DNA of 48,833 nucleotides from Azospirillum endophyticum (GCF_016595245.1 NZ_JAENHM010000053.1:247-49079); one strand, 5' to 3'. Shown: positions 9,212 to 17,954, counted from the first letter of the stretch. Notes: generated by a model not told the origin, from the sequence alone. Translations and numbers: made by a program.

Positions 9212-9463
9212 ATGGCACCTTCGATCTTCAAGCGCTACAAGCTGCATTTCACCCGTCCGCTGCCGGGCCTGCGCCCCGGCCGGCCGGAACGCGACGCGAT
9301 GGTGGAGCGGGTGCGCCGGCTTGCCAGCGAGAACGGCATGGCCGGCGATCTCCACACCATCGCCCCCAATGCCGGCTTCGGCATCCTGGAGGTCCGCTGC
9401 ACCGAGCGGCTGGCCCACCGCCTGTCCGACCTGTCCGAAATCGAAACCGTCCAGGAGGCATGA
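9212..9463 (+). CDS. small conserved-looking protein, unknown
   Basis: Encodes 83 residues (88 if the GTG at 9197 is used). It is basic at the N-terminus (IFKRYKLHFTRPLPGLRPGRPERD), then alternates helix and strand (VERVRRLASENG, FGILEVRCTERLAHRLSDL), suggesting a small alpha/beta domain. No known motif is recognised. Codon use matches the neighbours. Confidence 0.5.
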   Translation: MAPSIFKRYKLHFTRPLPGLRPGRPERDAMVERVRRLASENGMAGDLHTIAPNAGFGILEVRCTERLAHRLSDLSEIETVQEA

Positions 9464-9589
9464 CGCCCGCCCCTGCACGAAGGTGGTATGCGGCTGGCCT
9501 CGGAGCCGCCCGGCCCTAGGTCAGGCTCGACCGGACCCGCGATGCCTGCGGGCCGGACCGACCACGACCGGAAAAAGGGAGACACCAGC

Positions 9590-10015
9590 ATGGCGATGCG
9601 GCAATCGGACGCCGAATGGCAGGGCGACCTCAAATCGGGCAGCGGCAAGATGCGGCTGGGCAGCGGCGCCTTCGAAGGCAGCTATTCCTTCCCGTCGCGC
9701 TTCGAGAACGGCCAGGGCACCAACCCGGAAGAGCTGATCGCGGCGGCGCATGCCGGCTGCTTCTCCATGGCGTTGTCGGCCGGGCTCTCCCAAGCCGGCC
9801 ACGCGCCGACCCGCGTCCACACCACTGCCAAGGTGCATCTGGAGAAGGCGGGCGCCGGTTTCGCCATCACCCGGATCGAGCTCGAGTGCGAAGCGGAGAT
9901 CCCCGGCATCGACGACGCCACCTTCCAGGAACAGGCGAAGGGCGCCAAGGCCAACTGCCCGGTATCGAAGGCGCTGGCCGGCACCGAGATCAGCCTGACC
10001 GCCAAGCTGCTCTGA
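9590..10015 (+). CDS. osmC: OsmC/Ohr-family peroxidase
   Basis: Encodes 141 residues, a typical length. OsmC proteins reduce organic hydroperoxides with a Cys pair; both are present, Cys57 in AAHAGCFSMALS and Cys123 in KANCPVSKAL. The N-terminal GSGAFEGSYSFPSRFENGQGTNPEELI is also diagnostic. The AHAGCFSM and NCPVSKAL contexts favour OsmC over Ohr. The ATG has an AAAGGGAG ribosome binding site. It stands alone and is followed by a hairpin. Confidence 0.9.
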   Translation: MAMRQSDAEWQGDLKSGSGKMRLGSGAFEGSYSFPSRFENGQGTNPEELIAAAHAGCFSMALSAGLSQAGHAPTRVHTTAKVHLEKAGAGFAITRIELECEAEIPGIDDATFQEQAKGAKANCPVSKALAGTEISLTAKLL

Positions 10016-10027
10016 TCGCCGGAACAG

Positions 10028-10057
10028 GATGCGCCGTCCACAGCCGGGCGGCGCATC
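10028..10057 (+). terminator. hairpin after osmC
   Basis: GATGCGCCG pairs with CGGCGCATC around a 12-base loop, 13 bases after the osmC stop. No T-run follows, so termination is likely but not certain. Confidence 0.5.
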
Positions 10058-10261
10058 GTCCCCGGCCCTGCAGCCGCAAGCGTGCCGGTGACGATAACAA
10101 GCTGCGCCGCCAATGGCGACGCCGACACACCGGCCCCCGTCTTCCGCCCCCGCTTCTCGGCCGAAGGGCAGATTGACCCCACCGCTTCCCCCCACCCATA
10201 GTGCCGCGTTGCGCGCACGGAGGCCCGTCTTCCGTCCGCCTGTTCAATCGCACGACGGTCA

Positions 10262-11461
10262 ATGTCTTCCGCAGTCCCCCGCCTCCTCCGCCCGATCCTT
10301 CTCCTGCTTGCGCTTGCGTGGGTGGTGCCGGCGGCGGCTGCCGGCCAGGAGGGACGGGAACCGGTGGTGCTGGCGCTGGACGGGGAATTCGGGCTGGCCA
10401 ACAGCACCTCGGCAGAAGCCATCGAACGCGGCATCCTGACCGCCATCGACGACGTCAACCGTCAGGGCGGCGTGCTGGGGGGCCGGCCGCTGACCCTGAT
10501 CGCGCGCGAACACCGGTCGATCTCCGCCCGCGGCATCAAGAACATCCGGGAACTGGCCACCATCCCCGATCTGGTCGCCGTGTTCGGCGGCCGGTTCAGT
10601 CCGGTGGTGATCGAGGAACTGCCGGTCCTGGCCCAGACCCGCACGCTGTTCCTCGCCCCCTGGTCGTCGGCCGACGCCATCATCGACAACGGGATGGAGC
10701 CGAACTACATCTTCCGCCTGTCTCTGCGCGACAGTCTGGCGATGCCCTTCCTGCTGAAGCGGGCCGCCGACCGCGGCCTGACCCGCGTCGGGCTCCTGCT
10801 GACCAACACCGCCTGGGGCCGGTCCAACCTGGACGCGGCCAACCGCCATCTCGCCGGCCGCAGGGGTCCGGAGCTGGTCGGCACCGCCTGGTACAACTGG
10901 CGCGACCGTTCGCTGATCGACAAGTACAGGGCGCTGGCCGACGACGGCGCCCAGGCGATCCTCCTGGTCGCCAACGACGACGAGGCCGCGGTGCTGGTGC
11001 GCGAAGTCGCCGCCCTGCCCCCGGCGCAGCGGCTGCCGATCCTCAGCCACTGGGGAGTCACCGGCGGCAATTTCGTCGGTCAGGCCGGACCCGCGCTTCA
11101 GGAGGTTGATTTCAGCGTGATCCAGACGGTCAGCCCCTTCCGCATCCCGCCCGAACGGCTGGCCCCGGTGCTGGAGACCGCAGGACGCCTGTTCGGCATC
11201 CGCCGGCCGGAAGACATCGTGTCTCCGGTGGGCTTCCTGCACGCCTACGACCTGACCCGCATCCTGGCCCTGGCGATCGAGCATGCCGGCACCACCGACC
11301 GCGCCACCGTGCGCGACGCCCTGGAGCAGGTGGGCCCCTATCACGGGGTCACCCGCGATTTCGACCGCCCCTTCGCCCCCGGGCGGCACGAGGCGCTCGG
11401 ACCGGACGACCTGCTGATGGCCCGCTTCCGCGCCGACGGCGTGCTGGTCCCGGTGGATTGA
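10262..11461 (+). CDS. periplasmic ligand-binding protein (Peripla_BP_6-like), sensor partner
   Basis: Encodes 399 residues with a cleavable signal peptide (hydrophobic LLRPILLLLALAWVVPAAAAG). The mature part has the two-lobe fold of branched-chain-amino-acid-type binding proteins: AIDDVNRQGGVLGGRPLTLIARE, then VAVFGGRFSPVVIEELPVL, and a second lobe with RVGLLLTNTAWGRSNLDA. No permease or ATPase is nearby. The hybrid kinase gene begins 8 bases after the stop, so this protein more likely presents a ligand to that kinase than feeds a transporter. The ligand is unknown. Confidence 0.85.
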   Translation: MSSAVPRLLRPILLLLALAWVVPAAAAGQEGREPVVLALDGEFGLANSTSAEAIERGILTAIDDVNRQGGVLGGRPLTLIAREHRSISARGIKNIRELATIPDLVAVFGGRFSPVVIEELPVLAQTRTLFLAPWSSADAIIDNGMEPNYIFRLSLRDSLAMPFLLKRAADRGLTRVGLLLTNTAWGRSNLDAANRHLAGRRGPELVGTAWYNWRDRSLIDKYRALADDGAQAILLVANDDEAAVLVREVAALPPAQRLPILSHWGVTGGNFVGQAGPALQEVDFSVIQTVSPFRIPPERLAPVLETAGRLFGIRRPEDIVSPVGFLHAYDLTRILALAIEHAGTTDRATVRDALEQVGPYHGVTRDFDRPFAPGRHEALGPDDLLMARFRADGVLVPVD

Positions 11462-11469
11462 GAGCACGG

Positions 11470-13803
11470 ATGACCGACCCCACCCGCAACGGCACCATGC
11501 CTCCCGCCACCCAGCGGATGCTGACCTCCGGACGGCTCGCCCGCCGATTTGCGCTGGTCTCGCTGATGCTGGGGGCGCTGATCGCCATCCTGATCGGCGC
11601 CAGCCTGTATCTGGTGTCGAGCCGCCATCTGGCGCGCCAGCACCACGCCAATGTGGAGGCGAACGCCAGCCTCGCCGCCCGCCAGACCGAAGGGCTGCTG
11701 AACACGCTGGTGACCACCGTGCGCGAACTGGCGGACAACAGCATGCTCGCCACCGCGCTGGTCGATTCCGCCGGCAAGGAAAACTACCTGATCCCCTTCC
11801 TGGGCAGCTTCAACCACATCGCCAGCGTGCCGGTCGCCCTGGTCTTCACCGACTTCGAAGGGGAACCAATCGCCGACAACGGGCGCCATGCCGACCCGCT
11901 GGCCGTCGCGCCCGCCGACATGGCCTGGCTGCGCGCCGCCATCGCCGCCGGCCGCCCCGCCGCCAGGGTGGTGCGGCAGGGCGACACGCAGTTCCTGCTG
12001 GCGGCGGAGATGCTGATCTATTCCCGCACCTCCTCGCCGGAAGGAGCGCTGCTCTACAAGGTGCCGCTCGACTTCCTGGTGCTGCACCCGGAAGCGGAGC
12101 TTCTGCACGGCAGCGAAGCGCCGCCGCCGGTCGCGCCGGACATGATGGCGGTGACGGTGCCGCTGACCGTGCCCGACCGGCTGGCGGGGTTGGGGCTGCA
12201 GCTGCGGCTGGAGGCGCCGGAAACACCGACCACCGTGCGGTTGTCCTGGATGCTGCCCGCCTACGGCCTGGTCGGCATCGCCGCCCTGCTGGCGATCTAT
12301 ATCGGCAGCCGCGCCGTCGGCAGCCACATGACCCGCTCCCTGCGCGAGCTGGAACGTCTGGCCGGCGCCATCGCCACCGACGGCTTCACCGGGCAGCGCG
12401 CCCGGGTGCGGGGCAACGACGAGGTGTCGGCGCTGGCGCGGGGATTCAACGCCATGCTGGACCATATCGCCGGGATCCAGCGCGAGCGCGAGATGCGCGC
12501 GGCGGAGGAGATCACCATCCAGCGCACCCTGGCCGAACGCGCCGAACAGGCCCGTGCCGAAGCCGAAAGCGCCCGCAACGAGGCAGAGCGCTCGCGCCAG
12601 GAGGCGGTGATGGCCTTGATGGTGGCGGAGCGCGCCAACGCCGCCAAGACGCATTTCCTGGCGGCGGCCAGCCACGACCTGCGCCAGCCGGTGCAGTCGC
12701 TGGTCCTGCTGACCTCGGCGCTTGCGATCCGGCTGGGCGACCATCCCGCCGCCTCCCTGGTCGGCAGCATCGAGGCGTCGATGGACGCGCTGTGCCGCCT
12801 GCTCGACGCCATCCTCGACATTTCGAAGCTGGATGCCGGTACGGTTTCCCCCAATGTCCAGGCGGTGTCGCTCGGCGCCATCTTCGCACGGCTGGAGGGC
12901 GAATACCGGCTGCGCGCCGCGGAGAAGGGCGTCGCCTTCCGCAGCGTTCCCACCCACGCGACCCTGAACGCCGATCCGGCGCTGCTGGAGCGGATCATCC
13001 GCAATCTGGTCGAAAACGCGCTGCGCTACACCGACCATGGCCGCATCCTGCTGGGTTGCCGCCATGAGCGCGGGTTCCTGCGCATCCAGATCTACGACAC
13101 CGGCATCGGCATCCCGCCCGAGCATCTGGAGCGGATCTTCCACGAATTCTACCAGGTCTCCAACCCGACCCGCGACCGCGGCAAGGGGCTGGGGCTGGGA
13201 CTGGCCATCGTCGACCGGCTGGCGCGGCTGCTGGGCTACCGCGTGCATGTCGCCTCCTGGCCGAACAAGGGATCCTGCTTCACGCTGGAGATCCCCACCC
13301 CCACCTCGGCGACCGTCAAGGCATTGCCCGCGCCGGCTCCGGCGGAGCAGGCGCCGGAGCCCGGACGCGGCACCGCCCTGGTGATCGACGACGATCCGCT
13401 GGTCCGCGAAGGGCTGACCTTGCTGATCGAGGATTTGGGCTGGCGGGTGACGGCGGCCGACAGTGCCGGCCATGCGCTCCGCCTGCTGCGGGACCAGACT
13501 CGCCCACCCGACCTGGTCATCGCGGATTATCGGCTGGAGGCGGGCGCCACCGGGCTGGAGGCCATCCATGCGGTCGAAAGCGCCTTGCGGGAACGGGGAT
13601 TCGCAGTACCGGCCAGCGTCGTTCTGACCGGAGACACCGCGCCGCAACGCATCGCCGACGCCGAGGCCAGCGGCTATCGCATCCTGCACAAGCCGATCGC
13701 CGCCAAGGAAGTCGCACAACTTCTGAGCGATTCCCTGCTGGACGGGCCCGCCAGAAAGCGTCAGACCGGCGACCGGCGCAATTCGACCATCTTGCAGGAC
13801 TGA
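11470..13803 (+). CDS. hybrid sensor histidine kinase with C-terminal receiver
   Basis: Encodes 777 residues. The first membrane helix is about 25-47 and the second about 255-277; between them lies a periplasmic sensor domain of about 200 residues. A HAMP segment and a long Glu/Ala/Arg coiled coil (about 335-390) follow. The phosphoacceptor is His402 in AASHDLRQPVQ. The ATPase has N-box NLVENALRYTDHG and G-boxes DTGIGIP and GKGLGLGLAIV. The receiver (about 635-760) has DDD and the phospho-acceptor Asp686 in IADYRL. The binding protein just upstream is the likely input. No cognate regulator or HPt gene is adjacent, so the output is unknown. Confidence 0.93.
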   Translation: MTDPTRNGTMPPATQRMLTSGRLARRFALVSLMLGALIAILIGASLYLVSSRHLARQHHANVEANASLAARQTEGLLNTLVTTVRELADNSMLATALVDSAGKENYLIPFLGSFNHIASVPVALVFTDFEGEPIADNGRHADPLAVAPADMAWLRAAIAAGRPAARVVRQGDTQFLLAAEMLIYSRTSSPEGALLYKVPLDFLVLHPEAELLHGSEAPPPVAPDMMAVTVPLTVPDRLAGLGLQLRLEAPETPTTVRLSWMLPAYGLVGIAALLAIYIGSRAVGSHMTRSLRELERLAGAIATDGFTGQRARVRGNDEVSALARGFNAMLDHIAGIQREREMRAAEEITIQRTLAERAEQARAEAESARNEAERSRQEAVMALMVAERANAAKTHFLAAASHDLRQPVQSLVLLTSALAIRLGDHPAASLVGSIEASMDALCRLLDAILDISKLDAGTVSPNVQAVSLGAIFARLEGEYRLRAAEKGVAFRSVPTHATLNADPALLERIIRNLVENALRYTDHGRILLGCRHERGFLRIQIYDTGIGIPPEHLERIFHEFYQVSNPTRDRGKGLGLGLAIVDRLARLLGYRVHVASWPNKGSCFTLEIPTPTSATVKALPAPAPAEQAPEPGRGTALVIDDDPLVREGLTLLIEDLGWRVTAADSAGHALRLLRDQTRPPDLVIADYRLEAGATGLEAIHAVESALRERGFAVPASVVLTGDTAPQRIADAEASGYRILHKPIAAKEVAQLLSDSLLDGPARKRQTGDRRNSTILQD

Positions 13804-13830
13804 TCACGCCGGTCGGACGGCCCGTTTCCC

Positions 13831-13886
13831 TTGAAGGCTCCCCCTTGAAATCTCGTGCGCTTGATAGGAAGCGCACGAGCCTTCAA
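13831..13886. terminator. bidirectional terminator-like hairpin
   Basis: CTCGTGCGCTT pairs perfectly with AAGCGCACGAG around a 6-base loop (13852-13879). Outer arms TTGAAGG and CCTTCAA can extend the structure. It lies between the convergent kinase gene and the small minus-strand gene, so it can serve both. Confidence 0.65.
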
Positions 13887-13931
13887 ACCTTATGTTCTAC
13901 GATCGGAATCGCGCTTCAAATCGAGTCCGAT

Positions 13932-14171
13932 CTAACGCTTCTGGCCGGCGACATCCACCTGCAGGACGAGCCGTTCGATGAATCGTACCGCCATGTCCTG
14001 CTGCAGATTCGGCGGTTCGAGCATCCCCTGCCGCAGATGCGCCGCAGCCGCGTCCTCAAGCACGCCTCGCGCCTCCTCGACCGTCAGGAGGCCCTTTTCA
14101 ACCATCGCAATCACCAGCGATTCGCAAATCGAGAGAGCGGCCATCCCTGCCGCCTCTTCCTCCGCCGTCAT
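13932..14171 (-). CDS. small helical protein, unknown
   Basis: Encodes 79 residues, acidic at the start (MTAEEEAAG) and strongly helical throughout (ALSICESLVIAMVEKGLLTVEEARGVLEDAAAAHL). There are no membrane segments or recognised motifs. GGGGGAC lies just before the ATG and fixes the start; a longer open frame upstream lacks such a site. It is divergent from the Crp/Fnr regulator gene. Confidence 0.6.
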   Translation of the reverse strand: MTAEEEAAGMAALSICESLVIAMVEKGLLTVEEARGVLEDAAAAHLRQGMLEPPNLQQDMAVRFIERLVLQVDVAGQKR

Positions 14172-14254
14172 CACGTCCCCCGTTCGATAAGTCTTTCCGG
14201 TTTGCCCGGCCGCCCAGCCGGCAGCACCCTTGCAGAAGCCATCCTGCCGATACG

Positions 14255-14269
14255 TCCTATTGCATAGGA
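14255..14269. promoter_or_regulatory. possible operator between divergent genes
   Basis: Perfect inverted repeat TCCTAT-TGC-ATAGGA in the intergenic space between the small minus-strand gene and the Crp/Fnr gene. The geometry suits a dimeric regulator. No second copy was found in the window. Confidence 0.3.
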
Positions 14270-14449
14270 AACAACAACGGGGTCGGCTGCGCGTCACAGG
14301 CCGTTCGAGAAAAATCTCCGACCGATTAACCTATGTTGTGGCCGCCTTTGCTGAAAACCCTAAACGTTCGAGATCACGCGGAACCGGCTTATCTGCGCGT
14401 CCGTTTATGAGAGCGCCAATATTATGACAAAGAAGGCAAAGATACGATC

Positions 14450-15274
14450 ATGACTCGCGCACCGGCGAGCCGCGCCCTCGACACCACTCCATTGTGGCTC
14501 AAATTGAGCAGCTACCTCGTCCTGTCGGAGGAGGAGAAGATGTACCTTGCCGATTTGGAAAGGACAATCGCTCGTGAGCCGCCACGGACCGATCTTCTCC
14601 AACAAGGCGAAAAATACCGGGACGTCCGGATCATCAGGGACGGGTGGGCGATCCGCCACAAGGCTTTGCCGGACGGCCGGCGTCAGGTCGTGAACTTCGT
14701 TCTTCCCGGCGACATCATCGGCATGTATTGCACGCTGTTCGAATCTGCCGACCACAGCGTCACCACCTTGACAGCGGTCGAGGTGGCGAGCTTCCCGCCC
14801 GAGCGGATCGGCGAGATGTTCCGGTCCTTTCCGCGCCTCGCCGCGGCGCTGGCCTGGTCCGGCGCACGGGAGGAGGCCATGGTCGCCGAACGGCTGCTCA
14901 GCCTGGGACGGCGCACCGCGCTGGAACGCACCGCCCACCTGATCGTCGAGCTTCTCCGCCGCCTCAGCGTCGTCAACATGGCGACCGACGGCCATTTCGT
15001 TCTGCCGGTGACGCAGGAGATCCTGGCCGATGCGCTGGGGCTGAGCATCGTGCACATCAACCGCACCCTGCGGCGACTGCGCGACAGCGGACTGATCGAG
15101 CTGAACGGCCAGCGCATCACCGTTAACGACGTGCGCCAGCTCGCCTCCGTCGGCCAGTTCGACGAGCTGTATCTTCATCTGATCCGCGTGCCCAAGCGCC
15201 TGGAACGCGCCTTCGCCGGCCCCCGCCACCAGAACAACAACAAGCGGGAAGACGACGACCGGGCGAAGGCGTAA
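14450..15274 (+). CDS. Crp/Fnr-family transcriptional regulator
   Basis: Encodes 274 residues. A cyclic-nucleotide-binding-like sensor domain (about 25-140, with VVNFVLPGDIIGMYCTLF) is followed by a dimer helix and a Crp-type winged helix: TQEILADALGLSIVHINRTLRRLRDSGLI, recognition helix about 200-212. Only one Cys is present, so it lacks the [4Fe-4S] ligand set of true FNR and probably senses something else. It ends in a hydrophilic Asn/Lys/Asp tail. It sits directly upstream of paaA in the same orientation, and an FNR-like box lies before paaA. Together these make it the best candidate regulator of the phenylacetate genes; this is inference. Confidence 0.9.
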   Translation: MTRAPASRALDTTPLWLKLSSYLVLSEEEKMYLADLERTIAREPPRTDLLQQGEKYRDVRIIRDGWAIRHKALPDGRRQVVNFVLPGDIIGMYCTLFESADHSVTTLTAVEVASFPPERIGEMFRSFPRLAAALAWSGAREEAMVAERLLSLGRRTALERTAHLIVELLRRLSVVNMATDGHFVLPVTQEILADALGLSIVHINRTLRRLRDSGLIELNGQRITVNDVRQLASVGQFDELYLHLIRVPKRLERAFAGPRHQNNNKREDDDRAKA

Positions 15275-15346
15275 GGCTTCCGCCACCAGGCCGGCGTGTC
15301 GGTGCCGGCTTCTGGAACTCGCGTCCGCCCCGATCCGGACTCGACC

Positions 15347-15403
15347 GTCATTCCCCCTCGCGACGAACTGCGGCGATCCACCCGGGATCGCACGGGGAAT
15401 GAC
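15347..15403. repeat. nested inverted repeat after crp/fnr gene
   Basis: Outer arms GTCATTCCCC and GGGGAATGAC enclose an inner hairpin GCGATCC/GGATCGC. The outer arms resemble the GTCATTCC elements dispersed in many proteobacterial genomes. It may end the regulator transcript. Confidence 0.45.
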
Positions 15404-15628
15404 CACGGCCTCGCCGTCACCGAAGACGAGGCATGAAAACGATGCTGAAGGATGCAAGGCGGTTCGGCGGCTCCCGTTCGCCTGAACCGGCGCCTTGACG
15501 CGGCGGAATTTCGCCGCTCCCCCCACCTGACCGACAGATCAAGGCCGAGCATCGCCGTCGGCCGGGAAACGACGATTCTCCGCCGCCATCGGCCGGCCTG
15601 CGCCGCAGCGCACAAAATCCGAAAGATA

Positions 15629-15647
15629 TGCCGATAGTGTATCGGCA
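15629..15647. promoter_or_regulatory. palindromic candidate operator upstream of paaA
   Basis: Perfect inverted repeat TGCCGATA-GTG-TATCGGCA about 210 bases before paaA. The remaining intergenic sequence from 15275 to 15854 holds no gene; its last 150 bases are AT-rich and promoter-like. Confidence 0.4.
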
Positions 15648-15787
15648 AATGAACAGACGCCCGGTCATGCGGCGGCGACGATCCCGGACGTCTTGAGAAA
15701 ATTTTTCCCAATAGATTGTTATAGAATGATTTTTCCAGCAATCCGCATCCTGGCCCTAAAGCGACACATAAATCATCTTTACAGTCG

Positions 15788-15801
15788 TTGATCTGTATCA
15801 T
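15788..15801. promoter_or_regulatory. FNR/Crp-type box before paaA
   Basis: TTGATCTGTATCAT matches the FNR-type consensus TTGAT-N4-ATCAA at 9 of 10 fixed positions. It ends 53 bases before the paaA ATG. The Crp/Fnr gene just upstream is the likely source of the binding protein. Confidence 0.55.
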
Positions 15802-15854
15802 ATTTTTCCCTTAGAAAATGTTCGCTGGACGCGCAATCCATTTCGGGGGTGCCG

Positions 15855-16868
15855 ATGTACACGCAAGGTTTGGATGCCAAGACCGAGCAGGGCGCTCAGC
15901 CGTCCCCCCGGCTGGTGACGGAGGATGAGGCCCGTCTGCAGGGCCGCTTCCAGGAGCGCGTCGACGCCGAAGAAAAGATCGAGCCGCGCGACTGGATGCC
16001 GGAGGGCTACCGCCGCACGCTGGTCCGTCAGATTTCGCAGCACGCCCATTCGGAAATCGTCGGCATGCTGCCGGAAGGGAACTGGGTCACCCGCGCGCCG
16101 ACCCTGCGCCGCAAGGTGGCCCTGCTCGCCAAGGTGCAGGACGAGGGCGGGCACGGCCTCTACCTCTACAGCGCCGCCGAGACGCTGGGCGTGTCGCGCG
16201 ACGAGCTGGTCGGCCAGCTGCTGGCGGGCAAGGCCAAATACTCCAGCATCTTCAACTACCCGACCCCGACCTGGGCCGACATCGGCGCCATCGGCTGGCT
16301 GGTCGACGGCGCGGCGATCATGAACCAGGTGCCGCTCTGCCGCTGCTCCTACGGCCCCTACGCCCGCGCGATGGTCCGCATCTGCCGCGAGGAGAGCTTC
16401 CACCAGCGCCAGGGCTACGAGCTGATGCTGGCGCTGGCCCAGGGCACGCCGGAGCAGAAGCGGATGGCGCAGGACGCGCTGAACCGCTGGTGGTGGCCAT
16501 CGCTGATGATGTTCGGCCCGTCGGACGAGCAGTCGGCCCACTCGTCCCAGAACATGGCCTGGAAGATCAAGCGCTTCTCCAACGACGAGCTGCGCCAGCG
16601 CTTCGTCGACGCCACCGTGCCGCAGGCGGAGTTCCTGGGATTGACCATCCCCGACCCGGAGCTGCGCTTCAACGCCGGGACCGGCCATTACGAGTTCGGC
16701 GCCATCGACTGGACCGAGTTCAACGAGATCCTGAAGGGCAACGGCCCCTGTAACCGCGAGCGCATCGAGGCCCGCCGCAAGGCGTGGGACGACGGCGCCT
16801 GGGTGCGGGAAGCCGCCGTCGCCCACGCCGCCAAACGCCAGCAGTGCGCCCTGAAGAAGGCCGGCTGA
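15855..16868 (+). CDS. paaA: phenylacetyl-CoA epoxidase catalytic subunit PaaA
   Basis: Diiron oxygenase subunit, 337 residues, that converts phenylacetyl-CoA to its ring-1,2-epoxide using oxygen and electrons from PaaE. The carboxylate-bridged iron motifs are visible as DEGGH (about residues 95-99) and EESFHQRQG. The GGGGG stretch 5-6 bases upstream supports the ATG at 15855 over the GTG at 15849. It is the first gene of a long paa operon. Confidence 0.97.
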   Translation: MYTQGLDAKTEQGAQPSPRLVTEDEARLQGRFQERVDAEEKIEPRDWMPEGYRRTLVRQISQHAHSEIVGMLPEGNWVTRAPTLRRKVALLAKVQDEGGHGLYLYSAAETLGVSRDELVGQLLAGKAKYSSIFNYPTPTWADIGAIGWLVDGAAIMNQVPLCRCSYGPYARAMVRICREESFHQRQGYELMLALAQGTPEQKRMAQDALNRWWWPSLMMFGPSDEQSAHSSQNMAWKIKRFSNDELRQRFVDATVPQAEFLGLTIPDPELRFNAGTGHYEFGAIDWTEFNEILKGNGPCNRERIEARRKAWDDGAWVREAAVAHAAKRQQCALKKAG

Positions 16869-16895
16869 CCGAAGAAATCCGAGGGGGACGAGACG

Positions 16896-17183
16896 ATGGA
16901 TCGTAAGGACTGGCCGCTGTTCGAGATCTTCATCCGGCCGAAGAACGGGCTGTCGCACAAGCATGTCGGCAGCCTGCACGCCGCCGACGCCCGCATGGCG
17001 CTGGACAATGCCCGTGACGTCTACACCCGGCGCGGCGAGGGCGTCAGCATCTGGGCGGTCCCCGCCGCCAGCATCGCGGCGTCCGACCCGACGGACAAGG
17101 CCAGCCTGTTCGACCCGGCCGACGACAAGGTCTACCGCCACCCGACCTTCTACGACATCCCCGCTGACGTGAAGAACATCTGA
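16896..17183 (+). CDS. paaB: phenylacetyl-CoA epoxidase subunit PaaB
   Basis: Small non-catalytic epoxidase subunit that bridges PaaAC heterodimers; 95 residues. Diagnostic segments are WPLFEIFIRPKNGLSHKHVGSLHA and LDNARDVYTRRGEGVSIWAVP. GAGGGGGACGAG is a good ribosome binding site. Its stop overlaps the paaC start (TGATG), favouring matched subunit synthesis. Confidence 0.97.
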   Translation: MDRKDWPLFEIFIRPKNGLSHKHVGSLHAADARMALDNARDVYTRRGEGVSIWAVPAASIAASDPTDKASLFDPADDKVYRHPTFYDIPADVKNI

Positions 17184-17947
17184 TGAGCACGGATCTCAAG
17201 GAGGCCCTGTTCGCCTTCACGCTGCGGCTGGGCGACACGTCGCTGGTGCTGGGGCACCGGCTGTCGGAATGGTGCGGGCACGCGCCGGAGCTGGAAGAGG
17301 ACATCGCGCTGACCAACGTCGCGCTCGACCTCGTCGGCCATGCCCGCATGCTGCTGACCTACGCCGGCGAGCTGGAAGGCAAGGGCCGCGACGAGGACCG
17401 CCTCGCCTACCGCCGCGACGTTTTCGACTACCGCAACCACCTGCTGGTCGAGCAGCCCAACCGCGATTTCGGCCACACCATCGTCCGCCAGTTCCTGCAC
17501 GATGCCTGGGCGGTGGAGCTGTACGGGCGGCTCTGCGCGTCGACGGACGAGACGCTCGCCGGCATCGCTGCCAAGGCGGTGAAGGAGGTGCGCTACCATG
17601 TCCGCCACAGCGGCGACTGGCTGGTGCGGCTCGGCGACGGCACCGAAATCAGCCATGCCAAGGTCGCCGATGCGCTGGGCCGGCTCTGGCCCTACACCGG
17701 CGAGATGTTCGAGCGCGACGAGGCCGAACAGGCGCTGGTCGCCGCCGGCATCCTCCCCGACCCGGCCGAGTTGAAGGCCGCCTGGACCGCCCGCGTCGAA
17801 GCGGTGCTGGGAGAGGCCACCCTCGACCGCCCGGCCGACGGCTGGATGCAGAAGGGCGGCCGCCGCGGCGAGCACAGCGAACATCTGGGCTATCTGCTGG
17901 CCGAGATGCAGTTCCTGCCGCGCGCCTATCCCGACGCGAACTGGTGA
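17183..17947 (+). CDS. paaC: phenylacetyl-CoA epoxidase structural subunit PaaC
   Basis: Ferritin-like partner of PaaA, 254 residues, needed for the structure of the epoxidase but without its own active diiron centre. Recognised by LGHRLSEWCGHAPELEEDIALTNVALDLVGHA and RDFGHTIVRQFLHDAW. The start overlaps the paaB stop by one base. Confidence 0.96.
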   Translation: MSTDLKEALFAFTLRLGDTSLVLGHRLSEWCGHAPELEEDIALTNVALDLVGHARMLLTYAGELEGKGRDEDRLAYRRDVFDYRNHLLVEQPNRDFGHTIVRQFLHDAWAVELYGRLCASTDETLAGIAAKAVKEVRYHVRHSGDWLVRLGDGTEISHAKVADALGRLWPYTGEMFERDEAEQALVAAGILPDPAELKAAWTARVEAVLGEATLDRPADGWMQKGGRRGEHSEHLGYLLAEMQFLPRAYPDANW

Positions 17948-17954
17948 GGCCGTC

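Noticed and set aside
11341..13719. Open frame of 792 codons on the minus strand
   Set aside because: It mirrors the hybrid kinase and has no motif of its own.
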